Origin: Planktothrix sp. PCC 11201 | GTDB taxonomy: Bacteria > Cyanobacteriota > Cyanobacteriia > Cyanobacteriales > Microcoleaceae | DNA: 64,000 bases | Assembly (NCBI RefSeq): GCF_900009135.1 | Contig: NZ_LT797688.1 | Span: 215,428 to 279,427, forward strand | Reading direction: 5' to 3' | Shown: piece after piece, positions 48,110 through 57,837 of the stretch | Position numbering within the stretch: position 1 is the stretch's first letter | How the letters are laid out: each line of letters opens with the position of its first letter | Position numbers and translations under genes: made by a program | The notes under the pieces: model-generated | What the model saw: only the letters and a program-made list of their open reading frames with translations | Databases searched by the model: none | What the model was told of the DNA's origin: nothing

Positions 48110-48667
48110 ATGTCAATTCAAGTTTTAAAACGACGTTTTACCGTTGAAGACTATCAGAAAATGGGGGAAGTTGGGGTTTTTAAAGTAGATGAGAATAATG
48201 AATTAGTGGCGGGAGAAATTATTAAAATGTCACCGATTGGAAAACGTCACGCGGCTTGTGTACGACGGTTGGATTATTTATTGAATCGTCAGTTAGGCGA
48301 TCGCGTTATTATTGATACTCAAAACCCAATTCAATTAAATAATTTATCACAACCTCAACCCGACTTAGTTCTCCTGCAACCTCGTCCCGATTTTTATGAA
48401 GAAAGACATCCCCAACCCTCGGATATTCTGTTATTAATAGAAGTCTCGGATACAACAATTGATTTTGACCAACAGGTAAAAATTCCCCTCTATTGTCAGA
48501 GTGAAATTCAGGAAGTTTGGTTAATTGACCTGAATCAAAATATTGTGCGGGTGTATCGAACTCCCACTACTAATGGTTATCAATCTATTCAGTTTTTTAC
48601 AGTAGAACAAACCTTAACGATCAGTGTTTTTCCTGAATTTAATTTTAACGTTAATCAGATTTTTTGA
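48110..48667 (+). CDS. Uma2-family (DUF820) nuclease-fold protein, copy 1
   Basis: About 185 residues from the ATG at 48110, which has a perfect GAGGAGG 4 nt upstream; a longer reading from 48050 would run through the heptamer repeat. The PD-(D/E)xK-like core is visible: NPIQLNNLSQPQPDLVLLQPR (Asp), ILLLIEVSDTTIDFD (Glu) and KIPLYCQSEIQEVWLIDL. Uma2 proteins are abundant in cyanobacteria; nuclease activity is predicted but seldom shown. It is convergent with the solute-binding protein gene, 2 nt away. Confidence 0.85.
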   Translation: MSIQVLKRRFTVEDYQKMGEVGVFKVDENNELVAGEIIKMSPIGKRHAACVRRLDYLLNRQLGDRVIIDTQNPIQLNNLSQPQPDLVLLQPRPDFYEERHPQPSDILLLIEVSDTTIDFDQQVKIPLYCQSEIQEVWLIDLNQNIVRVYRTPTTNGYQSIQFFTVEQTLTISVFPEFNFNVNQIF

Positions 48668-48669
48668 TC

Positions 48670-50094
48670 TTAAGGAACAGGAACAAAATCATAACCGAGT
48701 CCTGAACGATTTCCCGGTTCAATAGTAACTAATTGTAAGGGTTGATTGCGATCGCCCGAGGGTAAAAACCGAATCACCCCCGTTGCTCCCTGGGGCGTAA
48801 AATCCGGGGCGGAAAGCGCTTGTTGCACCCCGGTTCGGGTAGGATTTTTAGCAATAGCAGCAACCAAGGCTTTTGTAGCATCATAGGAGGTGGCGGTGCG
48901 CCAGTTAACACTCGCTCCCCAGAGTTGATTTGCTGTTTGAGCAAAAGCCGAATTAGGATTAGCTAAAATATGCCAAGGAATTGCTATGACCATCCCCACC
49001 GCATCGCCTCCCACCTTCAAAGTTTCCGGTCGATATAGACTATCTCCGCCCAATAACGGTAACTGTTTGCGATTAATTCTCACCACTTGTAACGCCTGTT
49101 CAATAGTAGAAGAATCGGGCGTTAAAACAATCACTTCGGCTCCCTGTTGGCGAGCTTGTTCTAGGGCTTGAATCGGATTAAAATTAGGTTTAGCAATATC
49201 AAAAACGCTGACTACTTCGCCCCCATCTCCACTTAAAGCCGTGGTAAATTCTGTTTGTAGGGATGTACTATATTGATTAGCACTATTAAAAAATAGTACC
49301 GCTTTTTTCAAGTTTAACTTATTGAGTAAATATCGAGATAAGCTACTTCCAGCAAAGCGATCGCTCGGAACAGTTCTAAAAATATAGTCTCCCGCATTAG
49401 AAATAGAAGTTGATGTACTGGTTGGAGAAATTAAAACTAATTTTCCGGCTTCATAAATCGGTGCTGCTGCTTGGGTAGTATCACTGCCAAAATGACCAAC
49501 TACCCCCAAAACTTCTGAATTATCTACTAATTTTTGAGCAACTTCTTTAGCAACTTCAGGACTATTATCATCATTGACAATCATCACATTTAATGATTTT
49601 CCGCCAATTCCTCCCCCTTGATTAACTTCCATTTGAGCCTGAGCCACTCCTCTTAAAATCTCCTGGGCGGTATTCACAGAAGTTCCAATTGGAATAGATA
49701 CTGCTATAGTATAAAAGGGTTGATTATTTTGCAGAATTTGAGCATTATTTCGATAAACTAAGGCTTCAGGATCGTTTTTATTTTGTTGTAATGCCGCATT
49801 AAATTGTTGAACCGCATTCTGATATTGACGAGACGCTAAAGCCGCAACTCCTGACTGTTTGAGAGCTAAATTTCCCGAAGCAATTAAAACTTTTTCTCCT
49901 TGACTCATGCGAGTTTCTATCGACCCCACCGCAATATTAGATGAGGACGTTGGGGGCAAAGTTCCAGAGGGGTTATTCGTATTCAATAGGGGTTTAGGAG
50001 AAAATCCGAAAAATAAAAAATAACCCGCCCCTAATAAGCCCCCGGTGATCAGGAGTGCTAACAATAAGATTAGAGATTCATTTTTTTGAGACAT
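48670..50094 (-). CDS. Membrane-anchored branched-chain-type solute-binding protein
   Basis: A 474-residue protein. An uncleaved-looking N-terminal membrane helix (LILLLALLITGGLLGAGYFLFFG) is followed by a Ser/Pro linker, a short TPR-like helix pair (YQNAVQQFNAALQQNKNDPEALVYRNNA, about 95-122) and a periplasmic binding domain of the leucine/amide type (ISIPIGTSVNTAQEILRGVAQAQ onward; LVGVVGHFGSDTTQAAAPIY-like). No permease or ATPase gene is nearby. Its anchor resembles that of the next upstream gene (LALFITGGLISGGVWWF), which suggests a pair of sensory or adaptor proteins. Confidence 0.8.
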   Translation of the reverse strand: MSQKNESLILLLALLITGGLLGAGYFLFFGFSPKPLLNTNNPSGTLPPTSSSNIAVGSIETRMSQGEKVLIASGNLALKQSGVAALASRQYQNAVQQFNAALQQNKNDPEALVYRNNAQILQNNQPFYTIAVSIPIGTSVNTAQEILRGVAQAQMEVNQGGGIGGKSLNVMIVNDDNSPEVAKEVAQKLVDNSEVLGVVGHFGSDTTQAAAPIYEAGKLVLISPTSTSTSISNAGDYIFRTVPSDRFAGSSLSRYLLNKLNLKKAVLFFNSANQYSTSLQTEFTTALSGDGGEVVSVFDIAKPNFNPIQALEQARQQGAEVIVLTPDSSTIEQALQVVRINRKQLPLLGGDSLYRPETLKVGGDAVGMVIAIPWHILANPNSAFAQTANQLWGASVNWRTATSYDATKALVAAIAKNPTRTGVQQALSAPDFTPQGATGVIRFLPSGDRNQPLQLVTIEPGNRSGLGYDFVPVP

Positions 50095-50188
50095 CGGATT
50101 ATCAATTGATGCTTAACTTATATTCTAACATTTTTTTCTGGGATCAACCTCCAAGTTAACAGACAGAAACATATCCAGCCCAGAAAAC

Positions 50189-51250
50189 TTAACGGATTCT
50201 AATAAATCCTAATTTTTCCATAAAATCTTGACCTTGAGAAGTTAATAAAAGTTGAGTGTAGGCTTCTCCAGCCTGTTGTTCAGATTGATTATTTTGTTTA
50301 ACTATAATAAATAAACGTCGGGTGAGAGGATAAGCTCCATTTTTAAACACAACTGGATCAATTTGATTCCGTTGTTGAGGGCAATTTTCAGGGGAAATTA
50401 AAGGATTTTTATAAGGTTGAATTAAAGCTCCAGAGGTTAGACCTATAGCGATGGGTTTAATCGTACATTGGGCGACCACTTCTGGAGCAGAAGCATAATA
50501 GATTCCCCCAGGATTATTAGCGATCGCTCTTAGGGCTTCTGTGGTGGTCGGAATAAATTTTATCGTCTCGGCAAAACTCTCTCCTCCTAATACATTTGTA
50601 ATAAAAAATTCTGTTGTTCCTCCGGCTTCTTTCGTCCGAGAATAGGCAACAATGGGAATATTTTCCCCGCCGAGTTGACTCCAATTTGTGATTTTACCCG
50701 TATAAATTTGTTTTAATTGATTGATAGTTAACCCTGGAATATTCAAGTTGGGATTAACCGCCACTACAATTCCATCAAGAGCAATAGGAACTTCGATTAA
50801 ATTTAAGCCCTTTTGTCTGGCTTGTTGATATTCTGATTCTTGTAAAGGTCGAGATGATTCAGCAAAGGTAATTTGATTATCAATTAACATTTTAATCCCA
50901 CTTCCTGAACCTGGGGATTGACTAGGATTTTGAAAATATCGTAATTGAAATTGAGGAAAAACAGTTTGAACTTCTGGATTAATTCCTTGACGAATAGGTG
51001 CAAAGGTGGTACTTCCGCCATAGGTAAAGACTCCATTCGGAACATTAGGAACTTCAGCAAAGGTTTTAAAATTTGTTGTGGAGGTTTGAGGCACAGAAGT
51101 GGGTGAAATTGAATTAGAGGGAGAGGGATTAGAATTTAAGACTGTTGGCAAATTCATATTGCGAGTAAACCACCAAACTCCGCCACTAATTAATCCTCCG
51201 GTAATGAACAAGGCTAGAATTAAAGTTGTAGTATCATTTTTTTGAGCCAT
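50189..51250 (-). CDS. Membrane-anchored PstS-like phosphate-binding protein
   Basis: A 353-residue protein with one N-terminal membrane helix (TLILALFITGGLISGGVWWF), a Pro/Ser/Thr linker and a PstS-like domain: FTYGGSTTFAPIRQGINPEVQ, GSGSGIKMLIDNQITFAESSRPLQ, LNLIEVPIALDGIVVAVNPNL and YSRTKEAGGTTEFFI. Phosphate or a related oxyanion is the likely ligand. No PstABC genes are adjacent. The gap to the other anchored binding protein is 94 nt, on the same strand, and their anchors look related, so both may come from one architectural family with exchanged ligand domains. Confidence 0.82.
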   Translation of the reverse strand: MAQKNDTTTLILALFITGGLISGGVWWFTRNMNLPTVLNSNPSPSNSISPTSVPQTSTTNFKTFAEVPNVPNGVFTYGGSTTFAPIRQGINPEVQTVFPQFQLRYFQNPSQSPGSGSGIKMLIDNQITFAESSRPLQESEYQQARQKGLNLIEVPIALDGIVVAVNPNLNIPGLTINQLKQIYTGKITNWSQLGGENIPIVAYSRTKEAGGTTEFFITNVLGGESFAETIKFIPTTTEALRAIANNPGGIYYASAPEVVAQCTIKPIAIGLTSGALIQPYKNPLISPENCPQQRNQIDPVVFKNGAYPLTRRLFIIVKQNNQSEQQAGEAYTQLLLTSQGQDFMEKLGFIRIR

Positions 51251-51389
51251 AAATCTAAAAGGTTTTGGATGTTAGGCAAAATCTTAGCACTTTTGTAGGA
51301 TTCTTGGGGCAGATATTGATATAATATTACTGAAGGTATGGAATAAAAGCAAAAAAACCATCTCAAAATCATTCAAGGAATAATTGCTT

Positions 51390-51959
51390 ATGGTTTCCTC
51401 AATAGAGCCTCAATCTAAACTCTCTTTACAAGAGTTTTTGCAATTACCAGAAACGAAGCCGGCGAGTGAATATATTAATACCCATATCTACCAAAAACCT
51501 ATGCCACAAGGAGAACATAGTATTTTGCAAACTCGCTTAGTAACGGAAATTAATCGAGTGGGTGAATCGCAAAAATTAGCCTATGGACTGACCGAGTTAC
51601 GTTGTACTTTTGGAGGAGTTTCTATTGTTCCAGATATCGCTATTTTTGAATGGAATAATATTCCTTTACGCCCCAATAAAAGAATTAAAAATCGGTTTGA
51701 AATTCCTCCAGATTGGATCATTGAAATTCTCTCTCCAGATCAATCCCCTAATCGAGTGATTCAAAAAATTGCTTTTTGTCTGAATCATGGAACAAAGTTA
51801 GGTTGGTTTATCGATCCCGAAGATGAATCCGTGAGTATTTTTCAACCGAATTGTATTCCCGAAGTTAAATCAGATAGGGATAGTTTACCTGTGCTGAAGA
51901 TGTTAAATGATTGGCAATTTTCAGTAACAGATTTATTCAGTTTACTCTATTTAGTCTAA
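51390..51959 (+). CDS. Uma2-family (DUF820) nuclease-fold protein, copy 2
   Basis: About 189 residues from the ATG at 51390, with AAGGA 10 nt upstream. The core reads LRCTFGGVSIVPDIAIFEW (Asp), PPDWIIEILSPDQSPNRVIQKI (Glu) and CLNHGTKLGWFIDPEDESV. It differs clearly from the Uma2 gene at 48110 and is not a recent copy. Convergent with the Ser/Thr kinase gene, 17 nt away. Confidence 0.85.
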   Translation: MVSSIEPQSKLSLQEFLQLPETKPASEYINTHIYQKPMPQGEHSILQTRLVTEINRVGESQKLAYGLTELRCTFGGVSIVPDIAIFEWNNIPLRPNKRIKNRFEIPPDWIIEILSPDQSPNRVIQKIAFCLNHGTKLGWFIDPEDESVSIFQPNCIPEVKSDRDSLPVLKMLNDWQFSVTDLFSLLYLV

Positions 51960-51976
51960 TCTTTTCTTGTCCTGGT

Positions 51977-53368
51977 TTATAAAAATCGTTTAAGTAGAAG
52001 ATAAATTAACCGGAATAAAGTAGTTACAGCCACGCTAAATACAGCCATAATTAAAGGAACTGTAGTTAACATGATAGAAGGGCCTAATTTTAATAAAATA
52101 AAGTATAAAACTCCTATGGAAATTAAGGGGATAATGATAAAATCTAACCCGACTTCGATCCAACGGTGATACAGGGCAAATATTAATCCCGTGACCCCAA
52201 CTAAACCAATGATTAATAAAAAAATAGGCGGGAAACTAAATACCTTAAATACAGCAAATCCTAAGCTGGCGAAAACTCCCATTTCAAACCCAATAAAGGC
52301 GGCATTCGATAACAATTCTAAGGTAGAAAAAGAGCGAGTTGTTACTAAAGGTTGAACGGGAGTTACAGAAGGAGAAATAGCAGGAGAAGGGATTGGAGGA
52401 GGTTGGGGAATGGGTGGAATTTGGGGAGGGTTTAAGGCGGTTAAAACTTGAGTAGCGGAACCAAAGCGATCGCTAGGTGTAGGTAATAACATTTTATCTA
52501 AAATATTCGCTAATTCATCGGAAACCCTAACAAATTGTTTCCAGTTCCATTGATTACTATAACTATCAAATAAATCTTGAGGATCTTTTGCGGTTAATAA
52601 GACAATACAAGTCACTGCCAAGGCATATAAATCCGTGGAAGGAAACACCGTATAACCTCGCATTTGTTCAGGGGGTGCAAATCCTAAAGAATAAATTCCG
52701 GTCGATGTACCCCCTGGACTTTGGGTGACTTGTTTAACCGCACCAAAATCTAATAAATGTAAAAGACCTTGGCGATCGCGCATAATATTAGAGGGTTTAA
52801 TATCGCGGTGAATCACATCATGATCATGAACAAATTCTAAAATTTTTAGCACTTCTTGGAGAACTTCCCTAACTTCTGCTTCTGAAAATTGTCCTTTTGA
52901 ATGAATTTCGGTTTCTAAATTTTCTCCATTAATATACTCTTGAACAATATAAAAAAAACATTCTGGTTTTGAGGTATGCCATCCAGGGGCTTCTAAGGGA
53001 AAATAGGCAAATAAATCAGGAATTTGGGGATGTTTATTGCCCAATTGTTCCAGAACATGAGCTTCTCTTTCAAATAAAACCTGAGCCGTTGCTAATTGTT
53101 GAGCGTTTAAATCCGATGAGGGTTTAAATTGTTTAACCACACAATATTTCAGAGTAGGAGAGCGACGATCTTTAGCTAAATAAGCTGTCCCAAACCCACC
53201 TTGTCCTAATAATCTTTCGGGGAGATAACGACCATCTAAAATTAAAGGCATTCCGCAGGTGGTACAGAATTTTTGCTGTACGGTTTTGAGGATCATTTGA
53301 TCCTCTAAATCGGTAAAATTATTGCGATCAGCCCCTAAACATCCCGGACGAGTACAGTAAATTTTCAT
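51977..53368 (-). CDS. Ser/Thr protein kinase with N-terminal zinc ribbon and C-terminal membrane domain
   Basis: A 463-residue Pkn2-type kinase. The N-terminus has a four-Cys ribbon (CTRPGC near residue 4 and FCTTCGMPL near 34). The kinase domain runs from about 48 to 305: Gly loop LLGQGGFGTAYLA, Lys in CVVKQF, catalytic HRDIKPSNIM and DFGAVKQV. A proline-rich linker (PPQIPPIPQPPPIPSP) leads to four hydrophobic helices that anchor it in the membrane, with the kinase on the cytoplasmic side. The target is not known. It lies near two membrane-anchored binding proteins on the same strand. Confidence 0.92.
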   Translation of the reverse strand: MKIYCTRPGCLGADRNNFTDLEDQMILKTVQQKFCTTCGMPLILDGRYLPERLLGQGGFGTAYLAKDRRSPTLKYCVVKQFKPSSDLNAQQLATAQVLFEREAHVLEQLGNKHPQIPDLFAYFPLEAPGWHTSKPECFFYIVQEYINGENLETEIHSKGQFSEAEVREVLQEVLKILEFVHDHDVIHRDIKPSNIMRDRQGLLHLLDFGAVKQVTQSPGGTSTGIYSLGFAPPEQMRGYTVFPSTDLYALAVTCIVLLTAKDPQDLFDSYSNQWNWKQFVRVSDELANILDKMLLPTPSDRFGSATQVLTALNPPQIPPIPQPPPIPSPAISPSVTPVQPLVTTRSFSTLELLSNAAFIGFEMGVFASLGFAVFKVFSFPPIFLLIIGLVGVTGLIFALYHRWIEVGLDFIIIPLISIGVLYFILLKLGPSIMLTTVPLIMAVFSVAVTTLFRLIYLLLKRFL

Positions 53369-53476
53369 AGTGTTGCTGCTGATAAAACATTAAAATTTTA
53401 GTTTCATAGTTTTGAAGTTTTAAGATTAAGAAAATTAACAGAATATCAAGTTATCACCTACTTTATTTTTATGGGT

Positions 53477-54511
53477 TCAAGGTTCTAAGTCTTGAGTATC
53501 TTGAAAATCCGTAGGAGAAATAAATGTCTCAATATTAATCGGTTTTTTAGAAGAATTTGAGGAAAAATTATGGGTGTTTAATATCCAACTTTGGGCTGTA
53601 AATAAGGGTAAGATATCTCGACTAAAAGCCTCAGATGCCTTGGATTGATAGCGATGATGGTTAACAATGACTGAAAGCATTCGTTTAACAACAACATCTT
53701 CAATCACCATGCGATGTAAAACTTTCATTTCTAATTCTTTTTCAATGGCTGAAGTCGAAACAAAAGCAGCCCCTAATCCGGCTTGTACCGTATTTTTAAT
53801 CGCTTCAATGGAATTTAACTCCATTTCTACTTTCAGACAGCGAGGATCGATCTCTGCTCGGATTAAAACTTGATCAATAACTTTGCGAATTGTAGACTGA
53901 TAATCCAAAGAAATAAAGTCAAGTTGATACAAGTCTTCTTTTTGAATTTTGTCTAATTTAGCAAAGGGATGGGAAGGGGAAATGATTAAGGCTAATTCAT
54001 CTTCAATATAGGGTTGAATCGTCAAAGCATCTTGCAATTCCGGTGGTACTTCCCCCCCCACAATAGCTAGATCAATTTGTCCATTTGCCACACTCCAAGC
54101 GGTGCGTCGAGTCGAATGAACGTGCAGTTGCACCGCCACATCGGGATATTTTTCTCGAAATAAACCAATCATCCGAGGGAGTAAATAGGTTCCGGTGGTT
54201 TGGGAAGCACCGACAATTAAGGTTCCCCCTTGGAGATTTTGTAAATCCTCAATGGCGCGGCAGGTTTCCTGACATAAACTCAAGATTTTTTCGCCATAAT
54301 TTAATAAAAGATGTCCGGCTTCTGTTAATTTAGCTCTGCGTCCTCCACGATCAAATAACGGAACACTTAACTGTCGTTCTAAATTTTGGACTTGTAAACT
54401 AATAGCGGGCTGGGAAACATATAAACTATCCGCCGCCCGCTTAAAACTTCCCTCAGTTGCGATCGCTTTGAGAATGCGTAATTGATCTAAGGTAAAAGGA
54501 ACATCTGTCAT
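53477..54511 (-). CDS. RbcR-type LysR regulator, paralogue 1
   Basis: About 344 residues from the ATG at 54511, chosen by analogy with the paralogue's start ([15 protein letters not shown]); the longer reading adds 13 hydrophobic residues. N-terminal winged HTH ([38 protein letters not shown]) and the RbcR-type effector domain ([24 protein letters not shown]). RbcR/CmpR-type regulators control Calvin-cycle and carbon-uptake genes. It lies directly downstream of a close paralogue, same strand, 95 nt away. Its C-terminus is longer and Ser/Asn-rich, and that tail has no counterpart in paralogue 2. Confidence 0.85.
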   Translation of the reverse strand: MTDVPFTLDQLRILKAIATEGSFKRAADSLYVSQPAISLQVQNLERQLSVPLFDRGGRRAKLTEAGHLLLNYGEKILSLCQETCRAIEDLQNLQGGTLIVGASQTTGTYLLPRMIGLFREKYPDVAVQLHVHSTRRTAWSVANGQIDLAIVGGEVPPELQDALTIQPYIEDELALIISPSHPFAKLDKIQKEDLYQLDFISLDYQSTIRKVIDQVLIRAEIDPRCLKVEMELNSIEAIKNTVQAGLGAAFVSTSAIEKELEMKVLHRMVIEDVVVKRMLSVIVNHHRYQSKASEAFSRDILPLFTAQSWILNTHNFSSNSSKKPINIETFISPTDFQDTQDLEP

Positions 54512-54606
54512 TGTGAGAGTGGGTAAAGAATTGAGCAAAAATAGAATCAAAAATCAGATTATTTTAGATAATTTTAACCTCAAGGGTGAAAAACAACTCG
54601 GTTAAA

Positions 54607-55596
54607 TCAATCTGATAAAGGTAAAGCCGTGTATTCAGTTGGGTATTGAACATCAATACTATGTTTGTTAAAATCGGGGCTGGCAAACTTGGGTAAAATT
54701 TCATTTGTAAATGCCTCGGCTGCCTTGGATCGATAGCGATTCGGATTATAAATCACCGATAACGTCCGTTTGACAATCACCTGATCAATTTTAACCCTTT
54801 GCAGCACCCCCATTTGCAACTCTTTTTCAATGGCAGACGTGGAAACAAAGGCAACTCCCAACCCCGATTGAACTGCATTTTTAATCGCTTCAATCGAACT
54901 GAGTTCCATTTCTAATTGCAGATGGGTGGTATCAATTCCACAACGGGTTAAAACTTGATCAATGACTTTCCGAATGGTTGATTGAGCATCCAAACTAATA
55001 AATTTTAACGAGTATAAATCCTCTTTAAGAATAGTTTCTCGCTGGGCAAATTCATGGGATGTGGGCACAATTAATGCCAGTTCATCCTCCGCATAGGGAA
55101 CAATTTCCAAGGCGGACATCAATTCCGGCGCAATTTCCCCCCCGACAATGGCTAAGTCAATTTGTCCATTCACCACACTCCAGGCGGTGCGCCGGGTGGA
55201 ATGAACGTGCAATTGCACCGAAACATCGGGGTATTTTTCTCGAAATAACCCAATCATCCGGGGTAACATATACGTCCCGGTGGTTTGAGATGCCCCGATA
55301 ATTAAAGTTCCCCCCCGCAAATTTTGTAAATCTTCAATGGCCCGACAGGTTTCTTGACATAGGGAGAGAATTTTTTCACCATAACTCAGGAGCAGATGAC
55401 CCGCTTCTGTGAGTTGGGCGCGACGTCCCCCTCGGTCAAACAGTGGCACATCCAACTGTCTTTCTAGGTTTTGCACCTGAAGACTAACAGCAGGTTGGGA
55501 GACATAAAGACTATCGGCAGCGCGTTTAAAGCTACCCTCAGCCGCGATCGCTTTCAGGATGCGTAACTGATCTAAAGTGAATGGAAGGTCAGACAT
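54607..55596 (-). CDS. rbcR: RbcR-type LysR regulator
   Basis: About 329 residues from the ATG at 55596 (GAGG just upstream). It closely matches the cyanobacterial and plastid RbcR (ycf30) pattern: [65 protein letters not shown]. RbcR regulates rubisco and carbon-concentration genes in response to metabolites of carbon metabolism. It is the better candidate for the orthologue of the two because its neighbour is the NnrU-like gene often found near rbcR. That neighbour is divergent, with a 127-nt shared promoter region. Confidence 0.87.
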   Translation of the reverse strand: MSDLPFTLDQLRILKAIAAEGSFKRAADSLYVSQPAVSLQVQNLERQLDVPLFDRGGRRAQLTEAGHLLLSYGEKILSLCQETCRAIEDLQNLRGGTLIIGASQTTGTYMLPRMIGLFREKYPDVSVQLHVHSTRRTAWSVVNGQIDLAIVGGEIAPELMSALEIVPYAEDELALIVPTSHEFAQRETILKEDLYSLKFISLDAQSTIRKVIDQVLTRCGIDTTHLQLEMELSSIEAIKNAVQSGLGVAFVSTSAIEKELQMGVLQRVKIDQVIVKRTLSVIYNPNRYRSKAAEAFTNEILPKFASPDFNKHSIDVQYPTEYTALPLSD

Positions 55597-55723
55597 ATTC
55601 CTCAACCTCGGTAAAATAAGGAAGCGTGATGACTTTTAGGATGGGGGATCAAGTTCTTTCAGCATACTGCAACGATGAAGGGTAATTGAAATTAACTTTA
55701 TTATTAATGGAGAAAAGGTCAAA

Positions 55724-56437
55724 ATGTCTGAGCATTGGCTAACATCTAGCCATTTTGTGATGTTGGGGTTACTTTTGGGGTTTGCGATCGCCCATAGTGG
55801 TTTAGCAGCCTTGCGACCTTGGGGAGAATCGAAAATTGGGGCTAGGGTCTATAGAGTTTTATTTGCTTTGGTGAGCATCCCGTTAGCCACGGTTCTAATT
55901 ATCTATTTTTTTAATCATCGTTACGATGGATTACAACTTTGGATGGTGCAGGATGTGGTTGTTGTTAAACCCATCGTTTGGATCTTATCCGCAATTTCAT
56001 TTATTTTTCTCTATCCAGCCACTTTTAATTTGTTAGAAATTGCGGCCATTCAGAAACCGGAAGTCCATCTGTATGAAACCGGAATTATCCGCATTACCCG
56101 ACATCCGCAAATGGTGGGTCAAGTGATTTGGTGTGTGGGTCATACCTTATGGTTGGGGACGAGTTTCACCCTGTTAACTTCCCTGGGGTTGATCTTGCAT
56201 CACCTATTTGCTGTGTGGCATGGTGATCGCCGTTTGTTAGCCCGTTATGGCAAATCCTTTGAAACCGTGAGATCTCGTACCTCTGTGATTCCCTTTTTAG
56301 CGATCGCCCAAGGTCGCCAAACCCTTGAATTCAAAGAGTTTTTCCGATGGGCTTATTTAGGAGTCGGTATTTTTATCCTGTTACTCTGGCAAATTCATCC
56401 CCTATTAATGCGTGCAACAGGTAACATAGACTGGTAG
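55724..56437 (+). CDS. NnrU-domain membrane protein (Z-ISO homologue)
   Basis: A 237-residue protein with six or so membrane helices and the NnrU/Z-ISO pattern: GFAIAHSGLAALRPWGE, YETGIIRITRHPQMVGQVIWCVGH and ILHHLFAVWHGDRRLLARYG. The conserved His residues could bind heme, as shown for plant 15-cis-zeta-carotene isomerase. Whether this cyanobacterial homologue acts on carotenoids is not shown. It is divergent from rbcR and 46 nt upstream of a thioredoxin gene on the same strand. Confidence 0.82.
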   Translation: MSEHWLTSSHFVMLGLLLGFAIAHSGLAALRPWGESKIGARVYRVLFALVSIPLATVLIIYFFNHRYDGLQLWMVQDVVVVKPIVWILSAISFIFLYPATFNLLEIAAIQKPEVHLYETGIIRITRHPQMVGQVIWCVGHTLWLGTSFTLLTSLGLILHHLFAVWHGDRRLLARYGKSFETVRSRTSVIPFLAIAQGRQTLEFKEFFRWAYLGVGIFILLLWQIHPLLMRATGNIDW

Positions 56438-56482
56438 CATGATCCCAGGGATATAAAAACACTGATTAATAAAATTTGAGGA

Positions 56483-56863
56483 ATGATGCTATTGTCGGTC
56501 AATGAGCAGATGTTTACTCAAGAAGTTCTGGAATCTTCTTCTCCTGTTTTAGTACATTTTTGGGCACCTTGGTGTGGACTGTGTAAGCTAATTATGCCTC
56601 AACTGCGTCAATTCCAGGAGGACTGGCGAGGCACAATCAAGCTAGTAGGTGTGAATGCGGATCAAAGTTTAAAGTTAGCGAGTACCTATCGCCTCCAAAC
56701 TTTACCAACATTAATTATTTTTGATCGAGGTCAGGTTTTATATCGGCTCGAACATTTTCAAGGTCGAGAAGATTTACGACGTCGCCTTGATAGTTTTATG
56801 GTCAATTATCCGAGTTCACAACCCACCCGTCAAACCCAGGAAGTTTTGCCTTTAGAAGTTTGA
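56483..56863 (+). CDS. Thioredoxin
   Basis: A 126-residue thioredoxin-fold protein. The active site is WAPWCGLCK (near 30-38), with the variant CGLC in place of CGPC. The cis-proline is in TLPTLIIF. The C-terminal tail (about 18 residues, RQTQEVLPLEV) exceeds the usual 105-110 residues. The CGLC form changes the redox potential and is seen in some cyanobacterial thioredoxin-like proteins. It could be co-transcribed with the NnrU-like gene. Confidence 0.88.
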   Translation: MMLLSVNEQMFTQEVLESSSPVLVHFWAPWCGLCKLIMPQLRQFQEDWRGTIKLVGVNADQSLKLASTYRLQTLPTLIIFDRGQVLYRLEHFQGREDLRRRLDSFMVNYPSSQPTRQTQEVLPLEV

Positions 56864-56909
56864 CGGGCTTTTTGCAGTGATTAATTAATTAACACTGTCC
56901 CGTTTTTTG

Positions 56910-56938
56910 ATTCCCAGGCTAAGGCTTGGGAATGCTTT
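56910..56938. terminator. Bidirectional terminator hairpin
   Basis: ATTCCCA...TGGGAAT (56910-56933) is flanked by TTTTTT on the left and CTTTTA on the right. It lies between the thioredoxin gene and the convergent phosphatase gene. Confidence 0.65.
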
Positions 56939-57035
56939 TAAGGGTTTAAATTCATTCATTATACCAATAAAACTAGCTAGTGGTTGCAGCTTTTTAACAC
57001 ACGGATTCTTTTTTTGAAAACTTTTTGCCCCATCT

Positions 57036-57791
57036 TCAGGGTCTAACATAACTCAATCTAGCTAAGAAAGAAGGCGGTTTTAAATGGGTAACTACCCGAT
57101 TTAACGGTAAAATCCGCATTTGATTATGGTGCATAACATTCACTTGATACACTTTTTTATTTGTAATATCTAGTCCCGTTAACCAACCACTTTTTGCGTG
57201 ATAAACCCCCGTATCAATTCCTAACCATCCCTGACCTTGAACTAACTGTCCCGGTTCAATACCATCAAAAGTAAAGGTAATGGTATGACCAATAATAATT
57301 AACTTGTCCGCAAAATAGGGTTTAGGGATATTATGAAATTCTCGCCGTATCCAACAAAATTCTTCCTCATTTTGTTCTTTAATTGACATTTTGGGATGCA
57401 CCCCCGCATGAACCAGCCAAACATCCCCTAAATCTAAATATAGGGGTAAAGAAGCCATCCAATGCACATGATCCCGAGGAATAATTCCTAAATCTTGATA
57501 ACTGGTAATCGTAGTCAGACCGCCACTATATAACCAAGCTTGCCACGCTTGGGGATTTTTCCCTTCATCGGGCAACGCATTTAACATCAGTTGTTCATGG
57601 TTGCCCCGTAAACATTGATAGGGACTATTTTTGACAAAATTAACCACTTGGGCGCTTTTCGGCCCACGATCAATTAAATCCCCCAAAAAATAAACCTGAT
57701 CATTTGTACCCGGAGCAATTCGATCTAATAAAGTCATTAGCCCGTCATAATGCCCGTGTACATCACCAATAACAATGCGTCGAGTCAGCAT
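57036..57791 (-). CDS. Metallophosphoesterase (PPP-type Ser/Thr phosphatase-like)
   Basis: A 251-residue phosphoesterase with the metal motifs GDVHGH (near 8), GDLIDRGP (near 37) and GNHE (near 65), followed by the distal His in WLVHAGVHP and IIIGHTI. This order is that of bacterial diadenosine tetraphosphatase or PrpA-like Ser/Thr phosphatases. Cytoplasmic, no signal peptide. The substrate cannot be decided between phosphoproteins and dinucleotides. Confidence 0.87.
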   Translation of the reverse strand: MLTRRIVIGDVHGHYDGLMTLLDRIAPGTNDQVYFLGDLIDRGPKSAQVVNFVKNSPYQCLRGNHEQLMLNALPDEGKNPQAWQAWLYSGGLTTITSYQDLGIIPRDHVHWMASLPLYLDLGDVWLVHAGVHPKMSIKEQNEEEFCWIRREFHNIPKPYFADKLIIIGHTITFTFDGIEPGQLVQGQGWLGIDTGVYHAKSGWLTGLDITNKKVYQVNVMHHNQMRILPLNRVVTHLKPPSFLARLSYVRP

Positions 57792-57837
57792 TTTTTATTT
57801 AATTGCACACACTATAAGGTGTTCTTCAAAATAGAAA

